A stretch of 64,000 nt of DNA from contig NZ_JASHIC010000024.1 of the NCBI RefSeq assembly GCF_030056705.1, positions 62,001-126,000 of the forward strand, given 5' to 3'. The notes under the pieces were generated by a model. That model was not told where the DNA came from, made no database searches, and saw nothing but the letters and a program-made list of their open reading frames with translations. This stretch comes from Flectobacillus longus. Its GTDB lineage: Bacteria > Bacteroidota > Bacteroidia > Cytophagales > Spirosomataceae. Of this stretch, positions 28,935 to 38,251 are shown in pieces (within the stretch, counting starts at the first letter, position 1; each line of letters starts with the position of its first letter). The translations under genes and the position numbers were made by a program.

Positions 28935-29873
28935 ATGAAAAAAGTATTTTACCTACTAGCCAGTATATGCCTATTGGCTACAAAAGCCGAAGCACAAGAA
29001 GTGCAGAGGATTGAAGGTGCTTTGAAATTTTTGGTAATGGGCGATTGGGGACGTGTTGGCGAAGACCACCAAAAGCCTGTAGCAGACCAAATGGGAAAAG
29101 TAGCCAAACAAATTGGTAGTGAGTTTGTCATTTCTACGGGAGACAATTTCTATCCAAGGGGTGTTCAAAGTGAATTTGACCCACTGTGGAAATATTCTTT
29201 TGAAGATATATACACTGCCTTTTCGTTACAATGGGATTGGTATCCTGTATTAGGAAATCACGATTATGGTGGCAACCCCGATGCACAAGTAGCTTACTCA
29301 AAAATTAGTCGTCGTTGGCGAATGCCAGCTCGCTATTACACCAAAACCTTCCAAATAGATGGAGGTAATGAAGTGTTAGTAGCGTTTATTGATACCAACC
29401 CATTGATTCCTGATTTTTATAAAAATAAAGATTACGGTCCCAATGTGATCAGTCAAGATAGCACAGCTCAGAAAAAATGGTTAGACAAGGTATTGTCGAC
29501 AACTTCTCCAAAAGTAAAATGGAAATTGGTAGTAGGGCATCATCCATTGTTTACGGCTACCGAAAAACGCAGAGAAAGTTACGATACTAAGGCGGTGAGA
29601 GCATCTTTGAAAAGTGTTTTGGATAAGCATCAAGTAGATGCCTATATCTGTGGGCACGACCATGACTTACAACATTTACTTCCTCCAGGTAAAACACACT
29701 ATTTTGTGTCAGGGTCTGCTTCTGAAAGTACAGCTATAGGGACATTACCCATTAGTAAGTTGGCTAGCAACGAATATGGCTTTATGGTGTTTTCGGTAAC
29801 GAGCAACAAACTCAATGTTCAAGTGGTAAATCAAGACGGTAAAGTCATTTACACAACAGAACTTACCAAATAA
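28935..29873 (+). CDS. exported purple-acid-phosphatase-like metallophosphoesterase
   Basis: A 312-residue protein with an N-terminal signal peptide (about residues 1-20, ending KAEA). The calcineurin-type metal motifs are complete: MGDWG, STGDNFYPRG, VLGNHDYGG, VVGHHPLF and CGHDHDLQ. Order and spacing resemble tartrate-resistant (type 5) acid phosphatases. It probably releases phosphate from organic esters in the periplasm. It is transcribed alone, with a long inverted repeat just upstream and a strong terminator after it. ATG start. Confidence 0.88.
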   Translation: MKKVFYLLASICLLATKAEAQEVQRIEGALKFLVMGDWGRVGEDHQKPVADQMGKVAKQIGSEFVISTGDNFYPRGVQSEFDPLWKYSFEDIYTAFSLQWDWYPVLGNHDYGGNPDAQVAYSKISRRWRMPARYYTKTFQIDGGNEVLVAFIDTNPLIPDFYKNKDYGPNVISQDSTAQKKWLDKVLSTTSPKVKWKLVVGHHPLFTATEKRRESYDTKAVRASLKSVLDKHQVDAYICGHDHDLQHLLPPGKTHYFVSGSASESTAIGTLPISKLASNEYGFMVFSVTSNKLNVQVVNQDGKVIYTTELTK

Positions 29874-29891
29874 GATTTAAAAGATTTAATT

Positions 29892-29943
29892 AAAAGCAAA
29901 GGGATTTTGTGTTACAGCTAGCACAAAATCCCTTTGCTTTTTT
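29892..29943. terminator. terminator after phosphatase gene
   Basis: A perfect 20-bp stem, left arm 29892-29911 and right arm 29922-29941, containing CAAAGGGATTTTGTG, followed by further T residues. Confidence 0.9.
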
Positions 29944-30026
29944 ATATGGAAAATACGGTAATTGTTACAAAGCCCTAATTCTGAGATAATTATTAAACGT
30001 GTTGATAAAATAATTGTATCAAACCT

Positions 30027-30056
30027 TTTGTTTATCAGAGACTTTACGTAATTTTG
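30027..30056 (+). promoter_or_regulatory. promoter of rpsL-rpsG
   Basis: TTTG at 30027-30030 and TAATTTTG at 30049-30056, 18 bases apart. The leader would be about 95 bases. Confidence 0.72.
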
Positions 30057-30155
30057 CACCCCTGATTTGAGCGACTATCAAATGAATTTCTTAGAAAAGT
30101 GCAGTTGAAATCATTCAAATTAGGAAAGTGTATCTCTCAATAACAACAAGACAAA

Positions 30156-30578
30156 ATGCCAACTATACAACAGTTAGTACGTAAAGGTAGAGAGCAAATG
30201 ACTTGGAAGTCAAAATCTCCAGCCTTAGATTCTTGTCCACAACGTCGTGGCGTTTGTACAAGGGTATATACTACAACGCCAAAGAAACCAAACTCTGCGA
30301 TGCGTAAAGTAGCCCGTGTACGTTTGACAAATGGTAAAGAAGTAAACGCATACATTCCAGGTGAAGGTCACAACTTGCAAGAGCACTCAATCGTATTGAT
30401 TCGTGGTGGTCGTGTGAAAGACTTACCAGGGGTTCGTTACCACATTATCCGTGGTGCATTGGATACTGCAGGTGTTAACGGTCGTCGTCAGCGTCGTTCT
30501 AAATACGGTGCTAAACGTCCTAAGCCAGGTCAAGTACAAGCTCCAGTAAAAGGCGGAAAAGGCGGTAAGAAAAAGTAA
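30156..30578 (+). CDS. rpsL: 30S ribosomal protein S12
   Basis: A 140-residue S12 of the decoding centre. It has the conserved [20 protein letters not shown] and [16 protein letters not shown] segments; the lysines whose change gives streptomycin resistance are wild type. The basic C-terminal tail is slightly longer than in E. coli. It is the first gene of a two-gene transcript with rpsG. Strongly biased codon use. Confidence 0.98.
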   Translation: MPTIQQLVRKGREQMTWKSKSPALDSCPQRRGVCTRVYTTTPKKPNSAMRKVARVRLTNGKEVNAYIPGEGHNLQEHSIVLIRGGRVKDLPGVRYHIIRGALDTAGVNGRRQRRSKYGAKRPKPGQVQAPVKGGKGGKKK

Positions 30579-30665
30579 TTTGAAAATTTGAAAATTCGTT
30601 AGTTTGAAAATGTAAAGTATTCATTTTCAAATCTTCAGATTGTCATATTTCCAAATTCAACAACC
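30579..30665 (+). repeat. TTTGAAAATTTG word-repeat hairpin between rpsL and rpsG
   Basis: The spacer opens with TTTGAAAATTTGAAAAT and continues with GTTTGAAAATG, then CATTTTCAAATC. The two latter arms form a 10-11 bp hairpin around a short loop. The same words fill the rplK-rplA spacer. A terminator function is unlikely because rpsG must still be expressed. Confidence 0.6.
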
Positions 30666-30727
30666 AGTCCAGTATGCTAAGTTAAGAGCAGAAGCTTGGG
30701 CTATCATTAAAAAACTTAACAAATCCA

Positions 30728-31195
30728 ATGAGAAAGGCAAAACCAAAGAAAAGATACGTGTTACCTGATCCTAAATTTAGAGATGTAATGGTAACTAAGT
30801 TTGTTAACAACTTGATGTACGATGGTAAAAAATCAACGGCATTCAACATTTTTTACGGTGCATTAGACAAAGTTGAAGATAGAACAAAAGAAAACGGTTT
30901 GGAAACGTTCAAAAAAGCTTTGAACAACGTAATGCCAGCTGTAGAAGTAAAAAGCCGTCGTGTAGGTGGTGCTACATTCCAAGTACCAACAGAAGTACGT
31001 GCAGATCGTAAATTGTCAGTAGGTATGAAGTGGTTGATTCTTTATGCTCGTAAGCGTGGAGAAAAAACAATGGTCGATCGTTTAGCTGGTGAAATCATCG
31101 CTGCTGCTAAAGGTGAAGGTGCTGCTGTTAAGAAAAAAGACGATACACACCGCATGGCGGAAGCGAACAAAGCGTTCTCACACTTCCGTTTCTAA
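30728..31195 (+). CDS. rpsG: 30S ribosomal protein S7
   Basis: A 155-residue S7, the 30S head assembly protein. It begins [15 protein letters not shown] and contains the conserved [14 protein letters not shown] and [15 protein letters not shown] segments. In most bacteria fusA and the S10 operon follow. Here a terminator and tRNA-Cys follow instead, so the str operon ends after two genes. Confidence 0.98.
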   Translation: MRKAKPKKRYVLPDPKFRDVMVTKFVNNLMYDGKKSTAFNIFYGALDKVEDRTKENGLETFKKALNNVMPAVEVKSRRVGGATFQVPTEVRADRKLSVGMKWLILYARKRGEKTMVDRLAGEIIAAAKGEGAAVKKKDDTHRMAEANKAFSHFRF

Positions 31196-31234
31196 TTCTA
31201 ATCAAGTTAACAACACTCAGAGATACACACAAAG

Positions 31235-31270
31235 AAAGGCAAACTCAGTAATGGGTTTGCCTTTGCTTTT
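31235..31270 (+). terminator. terminator after rpsG
   Basis: A 12-bp stem AAAGGCAAACTC / GGGTTTGCCTTT (one T-G pair) with a short loop, followed by GCTTTTG. Confidence 0.8.
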
Positions 31271-31370
31271 GTTATAAAGTACTATTGATAAAATATAACA
31301 TTGTATTCAGGTTATTTACTGTTTGAAAATCAGTATTTTATAAAGTATTTATGATTTTTTGCTCAAAAAG

Positions 31371-31402
31371 TTTGGTAAATGCCTTGTGAATTCCTAATTT
31401 TG
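31371..31402 (+). promoter_or_regulatory. promoter of tRNA-Cys
   Basis: TTTG at 31371-31374 and TAATTTTG at 31395-31402, 20 bases apart, 15 bases before the tRNA. Confidence 0.75.
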
Positions 31403-31417
31403 CATTCCAAACAAAAG

Positions 31418-31488
31418 GGTCTTGTGGCCGAGTGGCTAGGCAGAGCTCTGCAAAAGCTTCCACAGCGGTTCGAATCCGCTCGAGACCT
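31418..31488 (+). tRNA. tRNA-Cys (GCA)
   Basis: Cloverleaf can be drawn. The acceptor GGTCTTG pairs with CGAGACC (one T-G). The anticodon stem GAGCT/AGCTT carries loop CTGCAAA, anticodon GCA. The T arm is GCGGTTCGAATCCGC. The discriminator is T; CCA is not encoded. Own promoter and terminator. Confidence 0.95.
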
Positions 31489-31489
31489 C

Positions 31490-31526
31490 AAAAGCGTAAT
31501 TAGTGAAAGCTAGTTGCGCTTTTTTT
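31490..31526 (+). terminator. terminator after tRNA-Cys
   Basis: A 14-bp stem AAAAGCGTAATTAG / CTAGTTGCGCTTTT with two T-G pairs, followed by seven T. Confidence 0.85.
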
Positions 31527-32091
31527 ATGCCTTCTTTTGCTAAAACTTGATTATATCTTCATAAAAGTAAAGCCAAAGAGATAGTCTTAATAGGATAAGC
31601 AAATACTTTTGAGCATACTTTTTTTAATTATCTGCTAAATAAGTTTTATTACTTTTTCAAAAGTTTATCTTCTCTTAGAGTCGGGGCTGAAAAGTAACAA
31701 ACCTCTAGCTTTATCTTTATTTATTAATATTTTTTCTTCAAGGATAGAGTTAAAATCTACTCTCTCAATAAATAAGTACTTTTAGTATTTTTCCAAGAAT
31801 TAGTATTTTACAAAGATTACTAATTCTATCATATTGCTATGCTATTTTTGCTGTATAAAAACTGAGAAAAAAAATGATAAAAATCATACTGATGTACGCA
31901 AATTGAACAGTGACAAGGATGGTGGAATCAAAAAAATGAACTAAATTCGAAGCTTTAATTTAGTATATTCAGTATCTCTTAAATGCTGAATAAGTAAAGC
32001 TAAGTGAATCAAAATGAACTAGCTGATTTTGTGGAAATTATATAGGAGATTTTTAAGCCGTATATTCAACAAAATTGCAAATAACTTAGAA

Positions 32092-32125
32092 TTGTTCTAA
32101 ATAGTTCGTAACTATACTAATTTTG
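32092..32125 (+). promoter_or_regulatory. distal promoter candidate of act operon
   Basis: TTG at 32092-32094 and TAATTTTG at 32118-32125, 23 bases apart, which is a little long. The repeat GTTCGTAACTAT (32104-32115) lies between the boxes. Confidence 0.45.
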
Positions 32126-32147
32126 CTGAAAATCAATAATAAATAAA

Positions 32148-32178
32148 TTGGTTCGTAATTATTCCGATTGTACTTTTG
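32148..32178 (+). promoter_or_regulatory. proximal promoter of act operon
   Basis: TTG at 32148-32150 and TACTTTTG at 32171-32178, 20 bases apart. GTTCGTAATTAT (32151-32162) lies between the boxes, a near copy of the repeat in the distal promoter. The leader would be about 135 bases. Confidence 0.6.
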
Positions 32179-32317
32179 TGACCCGAAATAGTGTGTTTCT
32201 TCTACTTTTTTGCCTTATTTTTTCGATTGAAAAGTCTAAAAATAAGCGGAAGTCTCAGATTATTAGGTAAATAGTTTAGCGTAGTACTTAATTATTAAAA
32301 TTAGTTTATAGATTCTT

Positions 32318-33529
32318 ATGATAACCATGAAACGCTTGAAAATTGTTGCTTTGACAATGCTACTGGGAATGTTTGCCTCGGTTGTAAGAGTAAATGCTCA
32401 GGATGTAGCAGAAGGAGAGCAAATTTTCAAAAACAACTGTGCGGCTTGTCACAATACAAGTGCAGAACCTTTAGTGGGGCCAGGCCTTCAAGGTGTAGGT
32501 CAAAGAAGACCGTTGGATTGGATTGTAAAGTGGGTTCACAACCCTCAGGCTGTTATCGCCAGTGGTGATAAATATGCTAACGATCTTTACAACAAGTTTG
32601 GTAAGGCTCAGATGACGGCATATCCGGGTTATTCGGAAGCTCAAATCAAGAGTGTACTTGCTTATATTGATGCTCAGAATGCAGCTCCAGCTGCTCCAGC
32701 AGCAGGTGCAGCCCCAGCGGCAGGCGCAGCTGCTCCAGCAGCGGAATCTAACGGTGGAATGCTACAATATATCCTAATCGCACTTCTTGGTGTGATGGTG
32801 TTGGTATTGGTTGCATTGTTGTCAATTGTTACTACGCTCTCTAAATTGGCATCGGTATCTGCTGAAGAAGCTGAAAGTATTCCTTTGTTACAAAGAATTG
32901 CTGAAAATGGTAAAAAATTAGCAGCAAATAATGCTTTCAAAACAGGTGCAGCTCTTTTGATTACCTTATTGATTGGTAAAGCAACGATTGATGCTGCTTA
33001 TGGTGTAGGTATTCACCAAGGATATGCTCCTGAACAGCCAATCCATTTCTCTCACAAACTTCACGCAGGTGACTATCAAATCAACTGTGGGTATTGCCAC
33101 ACAGGTGTTTACAAAGGTAAAGGTGCTAACGTTCCTTCTCCAAACATTTGTATGAACTGTCACAATACAATCAAGCGTGAGTCTCCAGAAATTCAAAAAA
33201 TTTACCGTGCTATCGAAAAAGATGAGCCAATCCAGTGGATTCGTGTTCACAACTTGCCTGATTTGGCATACTTTAACCACGCCCAGCATACTAATGTGGC
33301 TGGTTTAGAGTGTCAAAACTGTCACGGTGAAATTCAAAAAATGGAAGTAGTAGAACAACGCTCAACATTAACAATGGGTTGGTGTATTGACTGTCACAGA
33401 AAAACTGACGTAAATACAAAAGGCAACGCATATTATGATAAGCTTGTTGAAATCCATAATAAAGAAAACAAAGAGCCTTTGAAAGTTGCTAACATCGGAG
33501 GTTTGGAGTGTTCAAAATGTCACTACTAA
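32318..33529 (+). CDS. actA: alternative complex III subunit ActA, multiheme cytochrome c with extra N-terminal cytochrome domain
   Basis: A 403-residue protein with a signal peptide (to about residue 28). A monoheme cytochrome c domain follows (CAACH at 41-45), then an Ala/Pro linker (about 126-145), two membrane helices (about 150-175 and 205-225), and a C-terminal pentaheme domain with CGYCH, CMNCH, CQNCH, CIDCH and CSKCH (about residues 256-402). The pentaheme part is ActA, which carries electrons inside the quinol:cytochrome c oxidoreductase complex. The extra N-terminal domain brings the heme count to six. First gene of the supercluster. The start may be this ATG or the one three codons later. 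Confidence 0.92.
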   Translation: MITMKRLKIVALTMLLGMFASVVRVNAQDVAEGEQIFKNNCAACHNTSAEPLVGPGLQGVGQRRPLDWIVKWVHNPQAVIASGDKYANDLYNKFGKAQMTAYPGYSEAQIKSVLAYIDAQNAAPAAPAAGAAPAAGAAAPAAESNGGMLQYILIALLGVMVLVLVALLSIVTTLSKLASVSAEEAESIPLLQRIAENGKKLAANNAFKTGAALLITLLIGKATIDAAYGVGIHQGYAPEQPIHFSHKLHAGDYQINCGYCHTGVYKGKGANVPSPNICMNCHNTIKRESPEIQKIYRAIEKDEPIQWIRVHNLPDLAYFNHAQHTNVAGLECQNCHGEIQKMEVVEQRSTLTMGWCIDCHRKTDVNTKGNAYYDKLVEIHNKENKEPLKVANIGGLECSKCHY

Positions 33530-33539
33530 GAAGTCAAAT

Positions 33540-33579
33540 GTCAGAAGCAAAAAACAAAAACGTTTTTCTTGCTTCTGAC
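33540..33579 (+). repeat. hairpin between actA and actB
   Basis: GTCAGAAGC with an A-run pairs with a T-run plus GCTTCTGAC around a short loop, beginning 11 bases after the actA stop. The stem is about 16 bp with small bulges. No T-run follows, so it may partially terminate, mark a processing site, or stabilise the actA message. Confidence 0.6.
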
Positions 33580-33632
33580 TTGTTACTTCATTTTAATATT
33601 CAATAGTTTCTGTTTATACTATTATAATATAT

Positions 33633-36600
33633 ATGGAAAATACTACAAAAAGGTATTGGAGAGGGATTGAGGAGTTAACTAACGATGCTGAGTTCGTTAA
33701 ATATGCAGACCGTGAGTTCGGTGATGCCCCATCAGCAGACGAGAAAGAAGGTGCTATCTTCGATGGTACAGGATCTCATCGTCGTGATTTCTTAAAAGTG
33801 TTAGGTTTCGGTATGTCGGCGGTAGCATTGGCAGCTTGTGAAGCTCCAGTTAAGAATACGATTCCGTACTTAAATAAGCCAGAAGATGTTGAGCCTACTA
33901 TTGCTAACTGGTATGCTTCAACTTTTGTAGATGGCGGTGAATACGCTTCTATTTTGGTAAAGACACGTGAAGGTCGCCCTATCAAAATTGAAGGTAACAA
34001 AGCTTCTTCTGTATCTAAAGGTGCTCTTTCTGGACGTGCTCAAGCGTCTGTTTTGAGTCTTTATGATAACGAAAAACTAAAAGGACCTCAAATCGCAGGT
34101 AAGGCTGCTGATTGGGCTTCTGTAGATAAAGAAATCATCTCTGGATTGGCTAAAGGTGGACAAATCAGAATTGTAACAAATTCTATCTTGTCTCCTACGA
34201 CTAAGAAAGTTATTGGTGATTTCGTTGCTAAATACCCAACGACTAAAGTTGTTACTTATGACGCAAACTCGTTGTCAGGTTTAGTCGCAGCTAACGGAGT
34301 ACTACCAAGCTTTGATTTTAGCAAGGCAAAGACAATCGTTTCTTTGGGTGCTGACTTCTTAGGTACTTGGATTTCTCCATCTGAATTTGCTGCACAGTGG
34401 GCTAAAACTCGTCGTGTATCTTCTGCAAAAGGTGGAAACAAAGAAATGTCTCGTCACTATCAGTTTGAGACTATTATGTCTAACACTGGTGCTAACGCTG
34501 ACTACCGTGCAACATATAAGCCATCTCAAGAAGGTTTAGTTGCAACAGCTCTTTATAATGCTGTAGCGGCAAAAGTAGGTGCTCCTGCTTTATCAACATC
34601 TGCGGTAAAAGTTGAGTATTTGGAGAAAGCTGCTGCTGACTTAGTTGCTTCAAAAGGTGCTTCTATCGTAGTATCTGGTTCAAATGACGCTTCTGTTCAA
34701 GCTGTTGTAGCTGCAATCAACGGATTGGTTGGTGCTTATGGTACAACAATTGATTTAGGAACTCCAGCTAACTACCGTCAAGGTTCTGATGCTGAAATGA
34801 ATCAGTTCATTAACGAAGCTAAATCTGGAGCAATTGCTGCGGTTATCTTCTACAACGCAAACCCAGTTTACAACCACCCACGTGGTGCTGAATTGGCTGA
34901 AGCTCTTCCAAAAATTGCTTTAACAATTGCGACAAACGATAGAGCTGACGAAACAGCTTCATTGGTAAAATATAACACTCCTGACTCTCACTTCTTGGAG
35001 TCTTGGAACGATGCTGAGCCTAAAAAAGGTTTCTTCTCATTGACTCAGCCTACTATTTCAACGATTTTTAAAACTCGTCAAATTCAATCTAGCTTATTAA
35101 CATGGGCTGGTTTGAATGCTGATTATGCAACATATTTGGAGACTAACTGGACTAGCAACATTTTGAAAGCTGGAAAAGTACAATGGTCACAAGTATTGCA
35201 TGATGGTGTTTATGAGTTTGGTTCAACACCTAGCGCTGCTGCTCCTGCTGTGAACTTGGCTGATGCCGCTGCTGCTATCTCTAAGAACTACAAAGCTTCT
35301 TCAGATAAATTAGAATTAGCAGTGTATGAGAAAGTAAGTATGGGTACTGGTTCTCAAGCAAACAACCCTTGGTTACAAGAGTTGCCTGAGCCAGTGTCTA
35401 AAGCTTGTTGGACAAACTATTTGGCAGTTTCTCAAAAGACAGCTGCTGAATTGAAATTAGAGCAAGACAAAGAAGCTGAGTTGACTATTGGTGGCAAGTC
35501 TATCAAATTGCCAGTATTAGTTCAACCAGGTCAAGCAAATGGTACTATCGCTGTAGCTATTGGTTACGGACGTACAAAAGCTGGTAAATCAGCTGATGGA
35601 GTAGGTGCTAATGCTTATCCTTTCATCTCAACTGTTAATGGTACGTTAGCATTCTTCAATACTGGAGATGTAGCTATCAAATCAACTGGAGAAGAGGTTA
35701 AAATTGCTCAAACACAAACACACAATACTGTAATGGCTCGTGAGGCTGTTGTTCAGGAAACAGTATTGTCTGAATACAAAAAGAATGTAGAAGCAGGACG
35801 TTTCAAACCAGAAATCTTAACAGCTGAAGGTAAGAAAACTGCAACTGATATTTCATTGTGGAATGGTCACAAATACAACAACCACGCTTGGGGTATGGTG
35901 ATTGACTTAAATACTTGTACTGGATGTAGTGCATGTGTGGTGTCATGTTCTGCTGAAAACAACGTTCCAGTTGTAGGTCGTCAAGAAGTTATCAACCGTC
36001 GTGAAATGCACTGGATGCGTATCGACCGTTATTATTCTTCTGATGCGGATATCGAAGATTTAAAAGGATTGGAAGTAGCTTCTGAAAACCCAGAAGTTGT
36101 ATTCCAACCAATGTTGTGTCAACACTGTAACAACGCTCCTTGTGAAACAGTATGTCCTGTATTAGCTACTACTCACTCAACAGAGGGCTTGAACCAAATG
36201 ACTTACAACCGTTGTATCGGTACACGTTACTGTGCTAACAACTGTCCATACAAAGTACGTCGTTTCAACTGGTTCCGTTATTTCCAAACTGACGATTTCG
36301 ATTTCCATTTGAACAATGACTTAGGTCGTATGGTATTGAACCCAGACGTAACGGTTCGTTCACGTGGGGTAATGGAAAAATGTTCGATGTGTGTTCAACG
36401 TATCCAAGCTGGTAAGTTGGAAGCTAAGAAAGAGAAGAGAAGACCAAAAGATGGAGAAATCCAAGTGGCTTGTGCTCAATCTTGTCCAACAAGCGCTATT
36501 ACTTTCGGAGATATGAATGATCCAGAATCAGAAATTTCAAAAGTATTAGAAGCTGAAAAAGTTGGCCGTTCGTTCGGTGTGATTGAAGAAATCAACGTTA

Positions 36601-36686
36601 AGCCAAATATCTCTTACTTAGTAAAAGTACGTAACAAAGAAAGAGAAGCAAAAAAGGCTGAGGGCGAGGCAAAAGAACACGCATAA
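33633..36686 (+). CDS. actB: alternative complex III iron-sulfur subunit ActB
   Basis: A 1017-residue fusion. A Tat motif (SHRRDFLKVLGFG, Arg-Arg at 50-51) and a lipobox-like LAAC (Cys 69) lead into a large molybdopterin-oxidoreductase-like domain that in this family lacks cofactor. The C-terminal ferredoxin domain begins with CTGCSACVVSC (about residue 761) and continues with CQHCNNAPCETVCP, CIGTRYCANNCP and CSMCVQRI. Known ActB carries three 4Fe-4S clusters and one 3Fe-4S. It hands electrons from quinol to the hemes of ActA and ActE. Confidence 0.95.
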   Translation: MENTTKRYWRGIEELTNDAEFVKYADREFGDAPSADEKEGAIFDGTGSHRRDFLKVLGFGMSAVALAACEAPVKNTIPYLNKPEDVEPTIANWYASTFVDGGEYASILVKTREGRPIKIEGNKASSVSKGALSGRAQASVLSLYDNEKLKGPQIAGKAADWASVDKEIISGLAKGGQIRIVTNSILSPTTKKVIGDFVAKYPTTKVVTYDANSLSGLVAANGVLPSFDFSKAKTIVSLGADFLGTWISPSEFAAQWAKTRRVSSAKGGNKEMSRHYQFETIMSNTGANADYRATYKPSQEGLVATALYNAVAAKVGAPALSTSAVKVEYLEKAAADLVASKGASIVVSGSNDASVQAVVAAINGLVGAYGTTIDLGTPANYRQGSDAEMNQFINEAKSGAIAAVIFYNANPVYNHPRGAELAEALPKIALTIATNDRADETASLVKYNTPDSHFLESWNDAEPKKGFFSLTQPTISTIFKTRQIQSSLLTWAGLNADYATYLETNWTSNILKAGKVQWSQVLHDGVYEFGSTPSAAAPAVNLADAAAAISKNYKASSDKLELAVYEKVSMGTGSQANNPWLQELPEPVSKACWTNYLAVSQKTAAELKLEQDKEAELTIGGKSIKLPVLVQPGQANGTIAVAIGYGRTKAGKSADGVGANAYPFISTVNGTLAFFNTGDVAIKSTGEEVKIAQTQTHNTVMAREAVVQETVLSEYKKNVEAGRFKPEILTAEGKKTATDISLWNGHKYNNHAWGMVIDLNTCTGCSACVVSCSAENNVPVVGRQEVINRREMHWMRIDRYYSSDADIEDLKGLEVASENPEVVFQPMLCQHCNNAPCETVCPVLATTHSTEGLNQMTYNRCIGTRYCANNCPYKVRRFNWFRYFQTDDFDFHLNNDLGRMVLNPDVTVRSRGVMEKCSMCVQRIQAGKLEAKKEKRRPKDGEIQVACAQSCPTSAITFGDMNDPESEISKVLEAEKVGRSFGVIEEINVKPNISYLVKVRNKEREAKKAEGEAKEHA

Positions 36687-36760
36687 GTAAAGAAATTAGA
36701 GAGGGAGAAATCCCTCTCGTATAAGAACATAACGAATTTAAAACTATTAAATCTTAAAAT

Positions 36761-38167
36761 ATGTCGCACGTAGTATCACCAATAAGAGAAACCCTCGTAG
36801 GAGGTGGTAGATCTTATCACGATGTAACACAAGACATCTGCAAGCAAGTTGAAGGTGAACCAACGAAAGAGTGGAAAATTGCCTTTTCTGTGTCTTGTGT
36901 GATTTTCGCCTATGGTGCCTATTGTTTAGGTTACACATGGTGGCAAGGAATTGGAGTTTGGGGTTTGAACAAGACCGTAGGTTGGGCTTGGGACATTACA
37001 AACTTCGTATGGTGGGTAGGTATCGGTCACGCTGGTACGCTTATCTCTGCTGTATTGTTGTTGTTCCGTCAAAAATGGAGAACTTCAATTAACCGTGCAG
37101 CAGAAGCGATGACAATCTTCGCAGTATTATGTGCTGCTTCATTTATCTTGGCTCACATGGGTCGTCCTTGGTTGGCTCACTGGGCATTGCCACTTCCAAA
37201 CACATTTGGTTCTATCTGGGTTAACTTCAACTCACCATTGGTTTGGGACGTATTTGCTATCTCAACTTATCTTTCTGTTTCATTGGTATTCTGGTATTTA
37301 GGTCTTATTCCTGACTTGGCTACAATTCGTGACCGTGCTCAAACTAAGGCTTCTAAATTCTGGTACGGCTTGTTCTCTGTAGGTTGGACTGGTTCTGCTA
37401 AAACTTGGGCTCGTTATGAATATGTGTCTTTGATTTTGGCGGGTATCTCTACCCCTCTTGTACTTTCTGTACACACAATTGTATCAATGGACTTTGCTAC
37501 TTCGGTAATTCCGGGATGGCACACAACTATCTTCCCTCCATACTTCGTTGCGGGTGCAATCTTCTCAGGTTTTGCTATGGTGCAAACTTTGTTGTTGATT
37601 ACTCGTGTTGCGTTTAAATTGGAAGATTACATCACAATGGAACACATCGAAATGATGAACATCATCATTACAGTAACAGGTTCTATTGTTGGTATTGCTT
37701 ACTTAACTGAGTTCTTCATTGCTTGGTACTCAGGTGTAGAATACGAAAGCTACTGTTTCATCAACCGTGCATTTGGACCGTACTGGTGGGCTTATTGGAT
37801 GATGATGACATGTAACGTAATTTCTCCACAGTTGTTCTGGTTCAAGAGTATTCGTACAAATATCCTTATTTCATTCATCCTTTCGGTTGTTGTGAACGTG
37901 GGTATGTGGTTCGAACGTTTTGTAATCATCGTTTCTTCATTGCACCGTGACTATATTCCATCTTCTTGGGCAATGTTCTCTCCAACGATGTACGATATTG
38001 GTGACTATATTTTCTCATTCGGTTTATTCTTCACATTATTCTTCTTGTTTGCTAAGTTTTTGCCAGTAATCAACATGGCAGAGGTGAAAGCCGTAATGAA
38101 AGGAGTTTCTTCTAACTATCCTTATAAGAAGAAATCTGAAGGAGGAAAAGAATCCGTTACTCATTAA
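36761..38167 (+). CDS. actC: alternative complex III NrfD-like membrane subunit ActC
   Basis: A 468-residue polytopic protein of the NrfD/PsrC family with about ten membrane helices. Features include [18 protein letters not shown] and [16 protein letters not shown] on the quinol-binding side, and [20 protein letters not shown]. In the characterised complex this subunit binds menaquinol near the iron-sulfur subunit. It lies in the order actA-B-C-D-E-F, 74 bases after actB. Confidence 0.95.
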   Translation: MSHVVSPIRETLVGGGRSYHDVTQDICKQVEGEPTKEWKIAFSVSCVIFAYGAYCLGYTWWQGIGVWGLNKTVGWAWDITNFVWWVGIGHAGTLISAVLLLFRQKWRTSINRAAEAMTIFAVLCAASFILAHMGRPWLAHWALPLPNTFGSIWVNFNSPLVWDVFAISTYLSVSLVFWYLGLIPDLATIRDRAQTKASKFWYGLFSVGWTGSAKTWARYEYVSLILAGISTPLVLSVHTIVSMDFATSVIPGWHTTIFPPYFVAGAIFSGFAMVQTLLLITRVAFKLEDYITMEHIEMMNIIITVTGSIVGIAYLTEFFIAWYSGVEYESYCFINRAFGPYWWAYWMMMTCNVISPQLFWFKSIRTNILISFILSVVVNVGMWFERFVIIVSSLHRDYIPSSWAMFSPTMYDIGDYIFSFGLFFTLFFLFAKFLPVINMAEVKAVMKGVSSNYPYKKKSEGGKESVTH

Positions 38168-38251
38168 TAATCATTCAAAAGGGAAGGTGCAGAAAACTTC
38201 TGCACCACTTCTAACTTTTGAAATTAATATCAAGACATAACGAATATTAAA

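Larger units (their letters stand above)
31527..32317 (+). other. long regulatory region before the respiratory supercluster
   Basis: About 790 bases, very AT-rich, with no ORF of note. It holds several dyads: GAATTAGTA/TACTAATTC at 31797-31826, and a TATTCAG hairpin at 31966-31992. Two tandem promoter candidates lie at 32092-32125 and 32148-32178, each preceded or overlapped by GTTCGTAA. No known riboswitch or ncRNA was recognised. Confidence 0.5.

Noticed and set aside
31680-31700. GGGGCTGA-like sequence recalling the start of a tmRNA gene
   Set aside because: The following bases do not continue the tmRNA consensus and no matching 3' end or tag reading frame is present.
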